DNA of 64,000 nt from Thozetella sp. PMI_491 (taxonomy: Eukaryota > Ascomycota > Sordariomycetes > Chaetosphaeriales > Chaetosphaeriaceae). Shown here piece after piece: positions 22,957 through 34,204 of this stretch. Made by a program: the position numbers and the translations under genes. The stretch is from assembly GCA_021432635.1 (NCBI GenBank), contig MU270051.1:558001-622000 (forward strand). The letters are read 5' to 3'. The notes under the pieces were generated by a model. The model did not search any database. It was not told the origin of the DNA and saw only the letters and a program-made list of their open reading frames with translations. Positions within the stretch are counted from its first letter, which is position 1; each line of letters begins with the position of its first letter.

Positions 22957-23400
22957 TTAGGGGCATGCCATTTTCACACGCTCCCATTCCATGCCAGTGG
23001 AGTTTTCAGGGTGATAAAGGCACCAGATCGACATTGGACTGCCATCAAGGTTGGCACACATTGTTTGCATACAGTTGTCTGGCAGTTTGCTCGGATCGTA
23101 GGGGGCCAGGGTCTCATCGCATGGCGTTTTCAGGGGATATGTAGGGCTGTACGTTGAGTTGGAGCAAACTCGGGACATCCAATCCGTTGCCGTGCTAGAA
23201 TAACCTGTGGGGGACCGTGCGTCCGGCGTTGCGCAGAACTGCGAGGTGTCCCTGTCATCTTGACCAACCTTTTGACAGACAACCACGGCGTCCTTTCCAC
23301 AGGCGTATGGAACACAGTCGACCGGTGGTCCAGGCCTTCGCTTCACAAGAGTCCCGGCGGCCGCAACCGAGGCCAGTTGTAGGACGTATAGGGCCAACAT
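22957..23400 (-). CDS. Small secreted cysteine-rich protein (147 aa), effector-like
   Basis: Start set at the ATG 23400 because it has A at -3 and opens directly onto a signal peptide (MLALYVLQLASVAAAG). An in-frame ATG at 23448 would add 16 polar residues in front and spoil the signal. After the signal comes a KRR, a possible Kex2-type site. The mature part has ten cysteines (VDC, YAC, VVC, QFC, RVC, TPC, DNC, TMC, IWC, MAC), enough for five disulfides, and ends KMACP. Single exon. No domain recognised. Such proteins are typical apoplastic effectors or wall-associated proteins. A TATA element lies 115 bp upstream. Confidence 0.7.
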   Translation of the reverse strand: MLALYVLQLASVAAAGTLVKRRPGPPVDCVPYACGKDAVVVCQKVGQDDRDTSQFCATPDARSPTGYSSTATDWMSRVCSNSTYSPTYPLKTPCDETLAPYDPSKLPDNCMQTMCANLDGSPMSIWCLYHPENSTGMEWERVKMACP

Positions 23401-23513
23401 TTTGTATATCTTCTTCCTTTGTTGCGATGCAGATAGGTTGAGACGCATGAGACAAAGCTGATTGCGGCAGAATATAGAACAGTGAACTTGAAGTGAGACA
23501 GATCACATCTATA

Positions 23514-23521
23514 TATTTATA
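23514..23521 (-). promoter_or_regulatory. TATA box of the 147-aa secreted protein gene
   Basis: Complement reads TATAAATA, about 115 bp upstream of the chosen ATG. Confidence 0.45.
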
Positions 23522-24884
23522 CTCGAGCCAAAACTTTGCACCGCGGAGTACAAGGCTGTGTCCTGTGTCTGTCTGGGGCTGAGGCAGGTTAAAGTCAAAG
23601 AAAGCATGTAAAGTGGTGGGCTGAATATATTGACCACAATTAGAGCAATCTCGACTAAGTGCTGCGCCGCTTCCAATACGAGGCGTTGCTGTCCTTAGGA
23701 TAGGATGGTCTTTTGATAATTTTGTCCCAACCAAATTTCGATATTTACCGAGCCCTTCATTCAAATGAGTTTATAATTGCTAAGGCGTATCGCAGTCATT
23801 AATAAACTACTCGAGTTAATAATGACTACTCACTTCAGTTTTCACCTGTTCTAATAAGCCGACGCACCTAGGTATTCCCAGACCGGCGTGTCCGGAGATT
23901 TAGTTGTTATGAAGATACTAGCTCGTCTGTAGTTATACCGGGGAAATACGCTATATATTTCTAGCTTATAGCGCCTGTATGACGCTTACCATATGTTTCT
24001 TACCCATATTACCAGTTCCGTATTCGCCACACACTTCCGCCCTGTAAAACCCCGACTGAGGTCTTTAAAATATCGGGGTAATAAGCTTCTCTAAAGGGGA
24101 TTGTTATGCCACACCATGGGACAGGTATTTCCAGGAGATTTTCCACCGCCTTCCCCGTAGGAATACCCAGGGGAATCTGTATGGAAATTATCAGGGAATT
24201 CCCTGAGGTATACTGCCGAAGTTTTATATAAATATGACAATAGGTAGAGATAAACAAGCCATCTGTTTATCTGGGATTATATAAAGCGAAAGCTCTACCA
24301 TTCTGTGCTGCATTGTCCCTTACGCCCGATGAGGGCGTAACAATTATACAGCTATATACTAGCCTACGCTTTAGCTATACCTTGATCAGTCTCATAATAG
24401 CTCATAGTTTTGTTAAACAAGTATCAGGCGCTTAAAAGGTAGCGGGGCATTTCCTAATACTTACTGGCACGGCTAACTATAGTAAGTAACCGTCAGCTCA
24501 GTCGGGTTTTCACTGAATCATAATTTCCTAGCAAATACTATGACGTGACCTCTAAAAGTGAGGATGACTATCAGCAGGTAGTCTTACTTCAGTGGAGGCC
24601 GAAGTCCTGTGTGAAAAAAACACGATGGGAGCGCGAGTTCTCCAGCAGATATGATCGTATGTTAAGGCTTCGGGACCGGAAGGAAAACATGAGGTAGCCA
24701 GTTACCTTAGATCTGTGTCTTTGTTTGGCTACCCCTGCTATAACATCCACAAAACATTAGCATTGCCCCAAACTAGATTGCGCTTCCCGCCGAAATGAGA
24801 AGCCAGTTGGTTGAAATAAAAACTATATTTTTATACTAGGGGCTTGCTCTGATAAGCCCGTGGTGAAATCCCAGGGCCAAATCT
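23522..24884. other. Intergenic, AT-rich degraded
   Basis: No gene recognised. AT-rich, with the second copy of the dispersed repeat at about 24622-24728. Confidence 0.35.
24622..24728 (+). repeat. Dispersed repeat, copy 2
   Basis: Same orientation and order of words as 21104-21208. Diverged mostly by transitions and small indels. Confidence 0.6.
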
Positions 24885-25189
24885 TCACGGGTTCCAGCAT
24901 GATGGCGTGTTCCCCTCCGCGTAACAGCAGGCCTCATAATTGGCAGCATTTCCAGAGTTGAAAAGTCGGCAGTTCTGCATTAAAGTAAGATTAGCAGGTG
25001 ATATTTAAACCGGTTCATGAATATGTTCAAAAGATTTCTCACCCATCCATCAATAGCTCCGTTACCGTTGGTACAGCAGCCATATGTATCTGGCTCAAAG
25101 ACCTGGCCGTCGTAATAGCAAGCACAAAGAGTAGCTTGGGCGGTAGTTGCTACCGATAAGAGGCTGAGGCACGCAGCTATGAAGCGCAT
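24885..25189 (-). CDS. Small secreted cysteine-rich protein, two exons (78 aa)
   Basis: Exons 25189-25043 and 24974-24885. The 68-nt intron has a GTGAGA donor, a CTAATC branch-like site and a GCAG acceptor, phase 0. The product starts with a signal peptide (MRFIAACLSLLSVATTAQA), then LCACYYDGQVFEPDTYGCC, and after the junction NCRLFNSG, EACCYAEGNTPSCWNP. The mature protein is about 59 residues with eight cysteines, including two CC pairs, so a compact disulfide fold is likely. The unspliced frame would lose four cysteines, which supports the intron. Secreted, effector-like; family not recognised. A TATA element sits about 100 bp upstream. Confidence 0.7.
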
Positions 25190-25290
25190 GGTGGATATTA
25201 TTGTCTAATTTGCAAACTGATGTAGGACTTGGTTCGAAATCTTGGCCGACAACGTGGTTTGAAGAGGTAGCCCCGGGGTTTTGGCTCAAC

Positions 25291-25299
25291 TTATATAGT
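25291..25299 (-). promoter_or_regulatory. TATA box of the 78-aa secreted protein gene
   Basis: Complement contains CTATATAA, about 100 bp before the ATG at 25189. Confidence 0.45.
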
Positions 25300-27292
25300 C
25301 CGCCGACTCGTTGAAGAGCGGCCTAGGCAGAGCGCACACGTATTACTCGCCCCATAGGCCAGCAGAAGTTTGTACCATTGACTCTCATTTCAGCCGCTTA
25401 ATAATTGTCCAATCCGGGTTTCATGCTCAAGAAATAACTTCGCAGAATGCCCTTGAAAAAGCAAGTTAACAAGAAAAGGAACACTCTGAGTAAGCACTAA
25501 TTTCCTCGTGTAGGGGGTAAATACTTAGCGAATTACCAAGTGACGTCGCCAAAAAGGCCGTTATAACCTAATTGGTATAAGAAAATATCTTCTAGAAAGA
25601 GCCAGACTGCGAGCTCCTTACTTGCGATGGGCTCGACTATATAATATCTCGTCTTGCGCTCCGAATTATGGAGCGCATTTTTATTGCCACGTACGGCATC
25701 GTGGGGGATGGGGAAAGGAGGTTCAATGAGATGAGTGTGTCAAGAGAAAATCAGCACCATGACTCTCAGAAAAAGCTACTATTTCATATTAACATTATCA
25801 TCTTTTGCCGAGTATTACTGTCTAGCAAGAAAATCTCCATATGCCTCTTCTGCACAATTCGAACCACAGCACCAGCCGCCTCCGCAAAGAAGCACCATCG
25901 AACAATATCCAACCCCAAAGAAAAGGTTTCTTTCCAATCTAATGAAGATTGTCTTGATATTTGTACAAAGCCAGGGCCCATATGGGACCAAGTGTCTAAT
26001 GGAATTTAGTTTAGTTGCAACTGTCCAAGAATAGATAGCCGGGTCCCGATACCCGGGTATCAGCTGCTCACAACGAAGCTGCTTGCGATGAAGATGGCAT
26101 TCATGAGCGATGATTTGTAAATCTATGCAAGATAGTCGCAGTTTACTACCAACATCGCGAGGGATTCTGGCTAAATCCAAACCATGCTGGTTGCGGTTAA
26201 AGCCCGTTTTCACGCATGCCTATGCAGTCACTGCGGAGGTCGCCCTGAAGAATTACCGCCTGGCTACCGGAGCGCCGCAAAAGCATCATAACTGTCGACC
26301 TTAGACGTGCCAAGAAGGGACGCTGCGATGCGTCACTGTCAACCCTGAGCTCTTGCACCACCATAAGGAAGCTGGAGAGCCATCCAGCGAGAGAGCAGTT
26401 GTTGCGGGGCATAAAGAGCTTGCCTAACTGGCGCCGGTGGAATATACTGCTAATATCAAGTATGGTACCCAGTGCAATAGCCGGTCTAGCACAGATGCGA
26501 CATGTCAGAAAGAGCAAAGAGAACTATTTTAGGGCTGTGATTAGAGTATGGCCGCCCGGTCTGCAATCTTAGGAGTTGATCGGAAGACTCAAACGACGAA
26601 CGAATTGGAGTAAAAGATCTCACGGCCGTACTACCTCAGTTCAGGCGGGTGGGGAGGCAATTGCGGCGCGCGCAATGCTGCGGTGCTGTACTATACGCTG
26701 GTATCTTAGCCTGTCTGCGAGGCCAGGCATCAGCGACCTCAGGCGGCCTAGGTGTGCGCCGATTAGGTTAGATGTGCTTCCGTATAGTGGAACTTCAGCT
26801 CCCTACGTCATTATCCTGGTCGTCCTAATCCGCAGTACCCTATGGGGGAGAAAGGAAAAAGATGAGTCTTAATTGCGGTACGCACTGTTGAAAGATACGC
26901 AATTTTACGTCGAGTTCATCTTTGATGTGGCCAGACCCGAATAAAACCTCAGCCCCAAGGACGCGGCAAGGGTAAGCAGAGCATCCGTGCCGCTGAGACG
27001 TGCCGCTGATCACGCATCCCGAAGTAACCTTCCAAGCCTTGCAAGCGCTAAACAGGGGCACAGGGGGAGGCGCAGGAACAGACCTTTTGGACATAGGCCA
27101 GAATTAGCAACCTCACGTCTCAATCTCAAGCTTTTGCAACCTTTCTAGCTTCCATCGCACTTTTCGTTTCGAGCCTTCGAGTAACGTCAACACTCTCCCT
27201 CAATGAGGATCACGACAACGCCGGCGGTGGCTCACCATACATACGGAGTGCACCCGAGCATAGAATTGAGCTGAATCGTCTGGCACTGGGCG
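25300..27292. other. Intergenic, no supported gene
   Basis: Two kilobases with only short frames. A + strand frame at about 25759-26034 starts with a hydrophobic stretch but shows no other support. A complement frame at 26840-27094 (GAEVLFGSGHIKDELDVKLR) looks faintly like former coding sequence. The last 200 bp are the promoter side of the DUF3433 gene. Confidence 0.3.
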
Positions 27293-30200
27293 ATGGCTAA
27301 CTATAGTCTCGAGCGCCTGGCTGGAGAGTCAACAACGAAGGACCGCGACGGGATGATGAGTGACGATTATAAAGACAGCCATGGATTGCTCGCCGGCGAA
27401 AGCCGGCACGACCTAGGGCAGAGCAGAGACGCAGGTGTTGGTCTCAGGGAGGGCAATGCCTCCTCCGGGGAGGTGCGTTTCAACGAATCAAAACAAAACA
27501 ATGTGTCCCAGAAGTCAAGGAGATGGCGAGATCCATTGTCACTCCTAGATCCTAGGGCAACAAGGTTCTGTCTCGCTGGTCTCGTGGTGTTCTTCATCGT
27601 GGTACTGGCGGCATTGGAGAGCCTGAATTATTCCTCTGGCCGAAACCAGGGGTTGTCGTCTCCGGACGCGCACATTTACTATTTGTGGACCTATGGCCCT
27701 ACCTTTGGTAAGAAGGATTTCGCTCTCGCGTGTAATATTTCAAACATCGAATTGACTTATTTGTTGTCAAGTCTTGACACTCGCTGCCAGTATCTGGTCC
27801 CAGATCGAGTATCGGATTAGAGAGGCAGCACCATGGGCCGAACTGAAGAAGGGGGCACGTCCGCCACATTTCAACCTGCTACTAAACTACATCACACCGC
27901 TCTCTCCAAAATCCTTTTACACGTCCCTCAAGCTAGGGCACTACCAAGTCACTCTCGCGATCTTCGGAGGGTTCGTTATCAAGATTTTGATCATCTTTTC
28001 CACCGGCCTACTCGCACTCGAGCCGCAGCTGGTTATAACGACCATGGATATAAAGCTTGTAGATGAGTTCACTTTCGACCTGGAGTCGTTTTATAATTCT
28101 TCAAAAGCTTATGGTGCGCCTGCAACTGTTTGGGCTGTGACGCAGCATAATGTTTCCGCTCCTCCAGGGACGTCTATGAAATTGGCGACACAGTCGTTCT
28201 TCAATCCCGATAACGGTAAAATAATACTTCATGTTCTCTCATGTTTTGTATCTGACATTTTCAGCGACGGTTTTTGATGTAATCTCTGCCAACGTGGATG
28301 TGTTTGAGCCATCCCTGGACTGCAAGTCGTTTAATTGGCAATGGCCAACCACAACAACCCCGGGGAACGAGACTGGACTGGCCAGCGAGAGGCTGCCCAA
28401 GGCTGACTTTGACGAATTCTCTCCATATTGTGTGTCTATGGGAGATACAGCCTTTGATATTCAGTTTCTCGCATCCGGCCGGCCTCTCGTCAACGCTAGC
28501 TCTTGGGTCAACACGACTCTTTTGGTAGACAATTGTCCCCTAGAAGGACCGGTGAAGCACCCACACCCTGGCAGCACTCATCGAATTTTCAAGACAGTTG
28601 CCTTTGAATTCCCGAACAAAACTACGACAACCTGGGCATTACTGTGCCGTCCTATCTATAACGTCACTCAGAGGGAAGTTACCCTAAGATCAAACAGCCA
28701 GACCGCCGGGGAACTACTAGATGTGGCGCCAAAAATCTTAGCCTCGAGGGATATTGGCCTATCACCGTCCAATATCACTGAAAACGTCTTCGATAACGTG
28801 GCCCTTAGCGTAGATGATATCTGGGCTACTATCATGCAGCTAACGACGTCGAATTTAAACTTCATGGCCTTCGAAAACACAACATTATACGCGGAAACAT
28901 TTCAAGGCGCGTTCCAGGCCCTCACGACCCAGGTTGTCAAGGAGACACAGACTAGGTCCCCGCAGGACACCCGGCTGTCCGGCATTGCGATGCGTCGGGA
29001 GAATCGACTGGTAATAACTCCCCATTCACTAAGGACCATGGAAGGCCTCGTCATACTTCTCGTTCTGCTTGCTGTGGCGTTGTTTGCCCTCAATCGCGAG
29101 AAGAAACCTTTTCCGGGTAGCTCTATGATGCAGATGGCGGATACTCTATCTAAGGCTACAGAGCTACACTATCTGCTGGCGGCGCAGCCTAGCAAGTCAA
29201 CAGAAGAGCTGGAGCGGAGACTCAGCCCTGTGGGGTTTTCCTCCACTCCTGACTTTTCGAAAATCACGGTGCACCATTACCCTGGAATGGACAGGTACGG
29301 CATGGCTCCGAAGCTCGACACTGTCGTAAGCCCAGCATGTTCCTGGTGGCGGCCGACGGCGATGGAACCGGTCTACCGATTCGTTATAGTTATACTAACG
29401 ATCGGACTTCTCGTTGCCCTCGAAGTGTTGCACCAAAAATCATGGCGAAGTAACGGCTTGAACGACGTCTCTCCTGAAGGATATGCGAAGTACGCTTGGA
29501 CTTTCGTGCCTACTGCTGTTATGGCAGGCGTGGGCCTCGCATACGGCGCCATCGATTCGGCGTATAGGACGCTGCACCCTTTCTTCGAACTACGAAAACA
29601 AAAGGCCGACAATCGAGATGCTATGACGTTCGACCCACTGTCAAAGCTGGCGCCCCTGGGTTTAGTTCACGCTCTGCCGAAGAAATACTTCGGCCTCTCT
29701 GCGACCCTCAGTATAGCAATCCTCACCCCAATGCTGACTATCGCAGCGAGCGGTCTGTACAGCACGACGCCTATCCTTTCGGGTCCAACGGCAAGCGTTG
29801 GCCTGGACACTTGGTTCAACCTCCGAAGCGCATATAAGGACTTCGATCCTAGTGCTTGGGTTGCGAATGGCAAAAAGCTGCTAGACCCGGTTGCCCAAGA
29901 TGCACTTTTTGGCCAGGGCGTTCTTTTCAACAACCTATCCTATCCCTCCGGGTCCTATGAGGAGTTTGCATTCCCTACACTCAACAGCGCAGATCTGGCG
30001 GCATCCCAGCTGCCGAAAGGCGTAGGAAGCCTGAAGCTCCGCCTACCAGCAGCCCGCGGGCAGATGGGATGTACAGCCGTGGAGTTAAATGGAGCAGGCT
30101 TTGTCGACGGATGCAAGAGGACAGAAGACGAATGCACAGACGAGGACGGTAAAGTGGATGATGCCTGCTTGGAGCAACCTAATTGCTCTTACATTCCCAT

Positions 30201-31227
30201 CCCGACACCAGCAGGATGCACGCCTGGTCCGGAAAGTTCTGCGAACGGTTCATCGCTCTACCTACTCAGGACAAGGATGGGGGGTGTCGAGTCCGATCCC
30301 GGTTATTTTGGGTTCCTTGCTTACGTCCAGTGGGCAGAGCCCGCAATTTGGTTCGTCTCCCAACCGGGCTTACAGGCCGCGGGAGATGCCAACACCGACA
30401 TCCGCGATGCGTACACCCTTTGTGGTGACAGCGCCCAGCACCTCTTTCTTGTGTACGGGCATCGGGTCGTGTCCAACACGACTGACCACTTGACGGTCCT
30501 GCATTGCCAGCCATACGTCGAGGCCGTCCAAGTCGATGCTACGTTCAGCCTCCCTACCCTCGTCGTCGACAGCTCCGCCCCGGTCCCGAAGGTGGTACCA
30601 TCCTCCAACCGCACCTGGGGCGCGGCTAATGCGTCAGAGAATTCCGTCCCCTTTTCATATCAGTCCTACCCCTTCCTTACCACTGAGCCCTCTTTTGACC
30701 CTTTCTTTTCCGCCTTGACGCTCGGCCGGGACGGTACTCCTCCGGACGAACTGCTAGTCTCGCAGAATCGCGTCGCCACAATAGAAAAGGTGAACAAACT
30801 CTATCAGCGCCTAGTCAGTCTCTCTCTGCACATGCAGTACCGCTGCCCATTGGCCGAGATCAGGAAGCTGGATACGGGCGACCCGGACGGAACGTCTCAG
30901 ATGGTTTCGCAGCCTGTGACGGCCGAGGTAATAGACTCGAGCAGTACGAGGCTCGCACAGAGCGCAGTTTCAACGAGGCTGCTTGAAGGTCTGCTGCTAT
31001 TGATAGTGGTCTTGGCTCTGATGTCGTTCTGGCTAGCAGGTAGAACAAGAGTCGTGCCGCTTGATCCCGGGACACTGGCAGCTCGGATGAGTTTGCTGGT
31101 GGATAGCGAGCTTGTGGCAAGTCTTGCGAGCGGCAGATTGGTGGGCGAGACCTTTGCTCTAGGATGGTGGGAGAGGCAGGGAGGTAGATCCTATGGCGTT
31201 GATGTCTTGGGGCCGGGATCAGGTTAA
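27293..31227 (+). CDS. DUF3433 multi-pass membrane protein (3 exons, 1273 aa)
   Basis: Exons 27293-27707, 27772-28215 and 28265-31227. Introns are 64 and 49 nt and both junctions keep frame (total 3822 nt). The first junction restores WTYGPTF-VLTLAAS, a typical DUF3433 motif; using the later CAG acceptor at 27790 would break frame. Order: about 100 polar cytoplasmic residues, then paired membrane segments and large extracellular-type loops with many N-glycosylation sequons, repeated twice. Visible helices include LAGLVVFFIVVLAAL, FGGFVIKILIIFSTGLLAL, LVILLVLLAVALFAL, FVIVILTIGLLVALEVL, LSIAILTPMLTIAASGL and LLEGLLLLIVVLALMSFWL. The duplicated layout is the family's usual architecture. Role unknown; probably plasma or endomembrane. 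Confidence 0.85.
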
Positions 31228-32195
31228 TAGTTTAGCTTAGAGAGTGGCATCACCACCCCGGTAGCCGGGGACCGTTCTTCACTAAAAGAACGAAGCCACT
31301 GCTTTGCAGTGCAAGAGGTGACTATCTTATTGAATAAATCAGTTTTTAACCACGCGAATTCTTGAACAAACTAGAACTTGTTATATCCTAAGCCGAGTAG
31401 GTGTTCGTAAAATTTTTCCCCCCAGAATTATAGGTGATCTCGCCCATGGCGAAATGGCTGCGGTTTCCTACTATACTACACCCCTCTTTGGGTATATGAG
31501 ATATACGCAGCACGTAGAAGAAGAGAGTTTCTCTTGACTAGAGTAGCCAATAGTTGCCTTACCGTAATTCGCCACCTAGTAGTTACTACGTACGAAATGT
31601 CGTCACTGTCAAGGCATCCAGTTCCTGGCTACCAGGTTTCGCTCCAGCCGACCACCTAAGGTACTTCACCAATCAGAACCCGGCGCACGGATCTAACTTT
31701 GTTTCTTGAGCAAACGCTCCATATACGGCAGTTACCAGGTACATAACTACAGTAGGTCTGTATATTTGTAGATATGCTACAGCAGAGCGCGAGGCACCAT
31801 TGTTGTTGACGCTCTTCTTACAATACGATAGCTGCTATAGCCACCTGAGGGGAAGCAAGGCGCACCAGAATAAGACTAAATCGGTGATATTTTAAGTGGA
31901 ATTAATTGAAAAAAAAAAAAAAAAAAAAAAAAGAATTCGGGCATTGTTCTTGCCAAGGCCGATGGTCACATCACGTTGCACGACATCTCACTTGACGCTG
32001 GTGTACGCCGCCGCTTTGGGACATCAGGCTGCGCGCTAGACAGGGCTTTACCAAGTGGAAGAGCGGGGTGATTATCCCGCTGCCGCCCATCGATTTTGAC
32101 ATTCACCAAGTGTCGAACAATTGTCATAAGACCGCGACATGCATAAATGAGTCGACTACCGGCTCCAAAGTTTCAGCGTAACGACCCAGAGTGCG
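31228..32195. other. Intergenic with A24 tract and a short coding relic
   Basis: AT-rich between 31360 and 31908, then a run of 24 A (31909-31932). Right after it the + strand reads GIVLAKADGHITLHDISLDA and GVRRRFG, coding-like but without context. The gene after it starts at 32196. Confidence 0.4.
31909..31932. repeat. Poly-A tract (24 nt)
   Basis: Uninterrupted A run after AT-rich sequence. It could be the tail of an old retroposed copy, but no reverse transcriptase or target-site duplication was identified. Confidence 0.7.
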
Positions 32196-34204
32196 ATGGC
32201 AGAAATTCTAGGGCTGGTTACCGCAATTGGAACCATCGTAGCGACGGGTTTCAAGCTTGCGCAGGCTGTCACGGCGGCCGCCGATGAGTTCGGCGCCGCA
32301 TCCAACAAAGTCAAATGTATCGCAACAGACACAAGCGCTGTGGTCGTGATTCTGCGCCAAATCAGAAGTCGGTTGACCACGGGGAAGAGTATGGACACCG
32401 AGGCATTGGAGCTTTTAGGACGACTTTTGGCTCAATGCAAAACCGATGTGGACGAGATCCAGCGCTGCCTGGACCCACTGGTTGTCACGACCGGACAACC
32501 ATTGACCATAAAGCAAAGACTACGATGGCTGTTCGCCAAATCCAAGATATCCGGCAAACAAGCATCCCTTGACTCGCTAAAGTTGACCCTGACTCTTTTT
32601 CTTCACATAATGGAATTCGCGGACGGCGAGGATATAGAGCACGTTCTTCCCCAACCCTTACTCTACTAGATCCGGAAGCTAACCAATGTCCCAGTTATCT
32701 GAAAGAGGAGATCCAGAATGCAGTGGACAAGACAAAGAAAACAAAGAGCGAATTCCTCAACGCCGAGAGATTCGACCGAGCAGCTGCCAAGGTGTGCGAG
32801 GTGGCGGAAACGCGACAGGAAGTGCCACAGCAAGACACGGATGAGCAAGCGAGCGGAAACAACCAGGCGCGCGCTTCTATAGACTGGATCAAGCCCCTGG
32901 CGCTCCCACCTGGAGATCTCACTCTATTTCATCGATCTGCAGAAGGCATGGACACGCAGCAAGCATCATCAATGCAAAACGAAAACTTAGCAAGGCAGCC
33001 GCTCCAATTGCTCAACACGCCCGCCTTTGACCTTGAGGAAGGCCTCTCAGATGCCGAATTTGTCAACATAGCGGATCATATTAAACTTGAACAAGCTGTG
33101 GCCAGCTTGGCACTTCTGGTACTTCGGGGACGAAGGGAGCCCGAGGACGAATCATATCGCAAAAGCGAGAACGAGCATTCCACTGCATCAACACCGCAAG
33201 ATAAAGTCAACGTTGGGACACAGGAAACAACCGCTCGTTCCAAATCGACCGAGAGCGAGGTTGAAGGCTCCGAATGGTCTCGCACCTCTCCTAGTACACC
33301 AAAGCCCTCTGCGAAAACGAATGAAGCCAGGCAAACTCGGAGTGGCACAACAGTCCCGCGAGAAGGCGGGTCGCGCGACAATGAAAACGCCTCTAATCCA
33401 ATGAATCCATTCGCATCCTCTCCGAGCTCAGATGCTAGCCCGGGAGCGTTGCCGGCTCAGAATCCCGCCGGTTGGCCTCCGTTTTATGGGTGGTATCCTG
33501 GACTGGACTATAATTCACCGCCGCAGGGCTATCAGAGCATGAAATACCCTCACTCCATGCAAGTACCGTTTAATAATCCTAGTTATCCGGACCATGAAGT
33601 GGAAGGACTCAGGAGCCAGCTCAAAAAGCTTCTAGACGAGAAAGCAAAACAGGAAGAACAAAAGAGGCAGGCCGAAATCGAGGCCAAGGCCCAAAGAGAT
33701 GCTGAGCTTCTATTCCAAAGACGCATGGATGAGATGCACCAAGCACAGGAAGAGGCTAAAAGAGAGATTGAGAAAGCAAAGGCTGAGGCTGAGAGGGCAG
33801 CGCGAGAGCGCATAGAGGCGGAAAGAAATACTGAAGAGGAGCGTAGAAGGTTACATGAGGAGGCAATGAAGAAGGCTGAACGAGATGCACGCGACAAGTT
33901 GGAGGGTGAAATGAGGGTGATGGAGGCACAGAAAAAGAAAGAGGCAGAGGCCGCTGCACTTGCTGAAGCAGCAGCAAAATCTAAGATTGACGCTGCAATA
34001 AAAGCCGCCCAAGAAGCTAAAGAAGAAGCCGAGAAAAAAGCAAGGGAAGAACTCGAATGGCGGAAGACGCTTGAGGCCGAGGCGAGGCTCAAAGCGGAAA
34101 TAGAGGCTCGACAAAAGTTAGAAAACGAGAGGAGGGCAGCCGAGAAAGGCATTGACACTGAGAAGAAGATGACAAAGAAGAGATTCAATATTTTTGGTAG
34201 ATAA
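32196..34204 (+). CDS. STAND-N-terminus-like protein with a long C-terminal coiled coil
   Basis: The N-terminal part (32196-32669) begins MAEILGLVTAIGTIVATGFK and continues with helices (SNKVKCIATDTSAVVVILRQ, SLDSLKLTLTLFLHIMEFAD) resembling the fungal STAND N-terminal module. The C-terminal part (about 32696-34204) starts YLKEEIQNAVDKTKKTKSEF, passes a Ser/Thr-rich disordered region and a Pro/Tyr-rich patch (GWPPFYGWYPGLDY), and ends in about 200 residues of Lys/Glu/Ala-rich coiled coil closing with KKRFNIFGR. An intron near 32643-32694 is suggested by GCTAAC plus CCCAG, but the donor at 32643 (GTTCTT) is phase 0 and the acceptor needs phase 2. So either another donor is used or a one-base change breaks the gene. 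No NTPase is present. Confidence 0.6.

Noticed and set aside
27789-27790. CAG at 27790 as acceptor of the first DUF3433 intron
   Set aside because: It shifts the frame. The AG at 27771 keeps frame and restores the family motif after WTYGPTF.
33583-34188. 201-codon complement frame, Ser/Phe/Ala-rich
   Set aside because: Antisense shadow of the Lys/Glu/Ala coiled coil.
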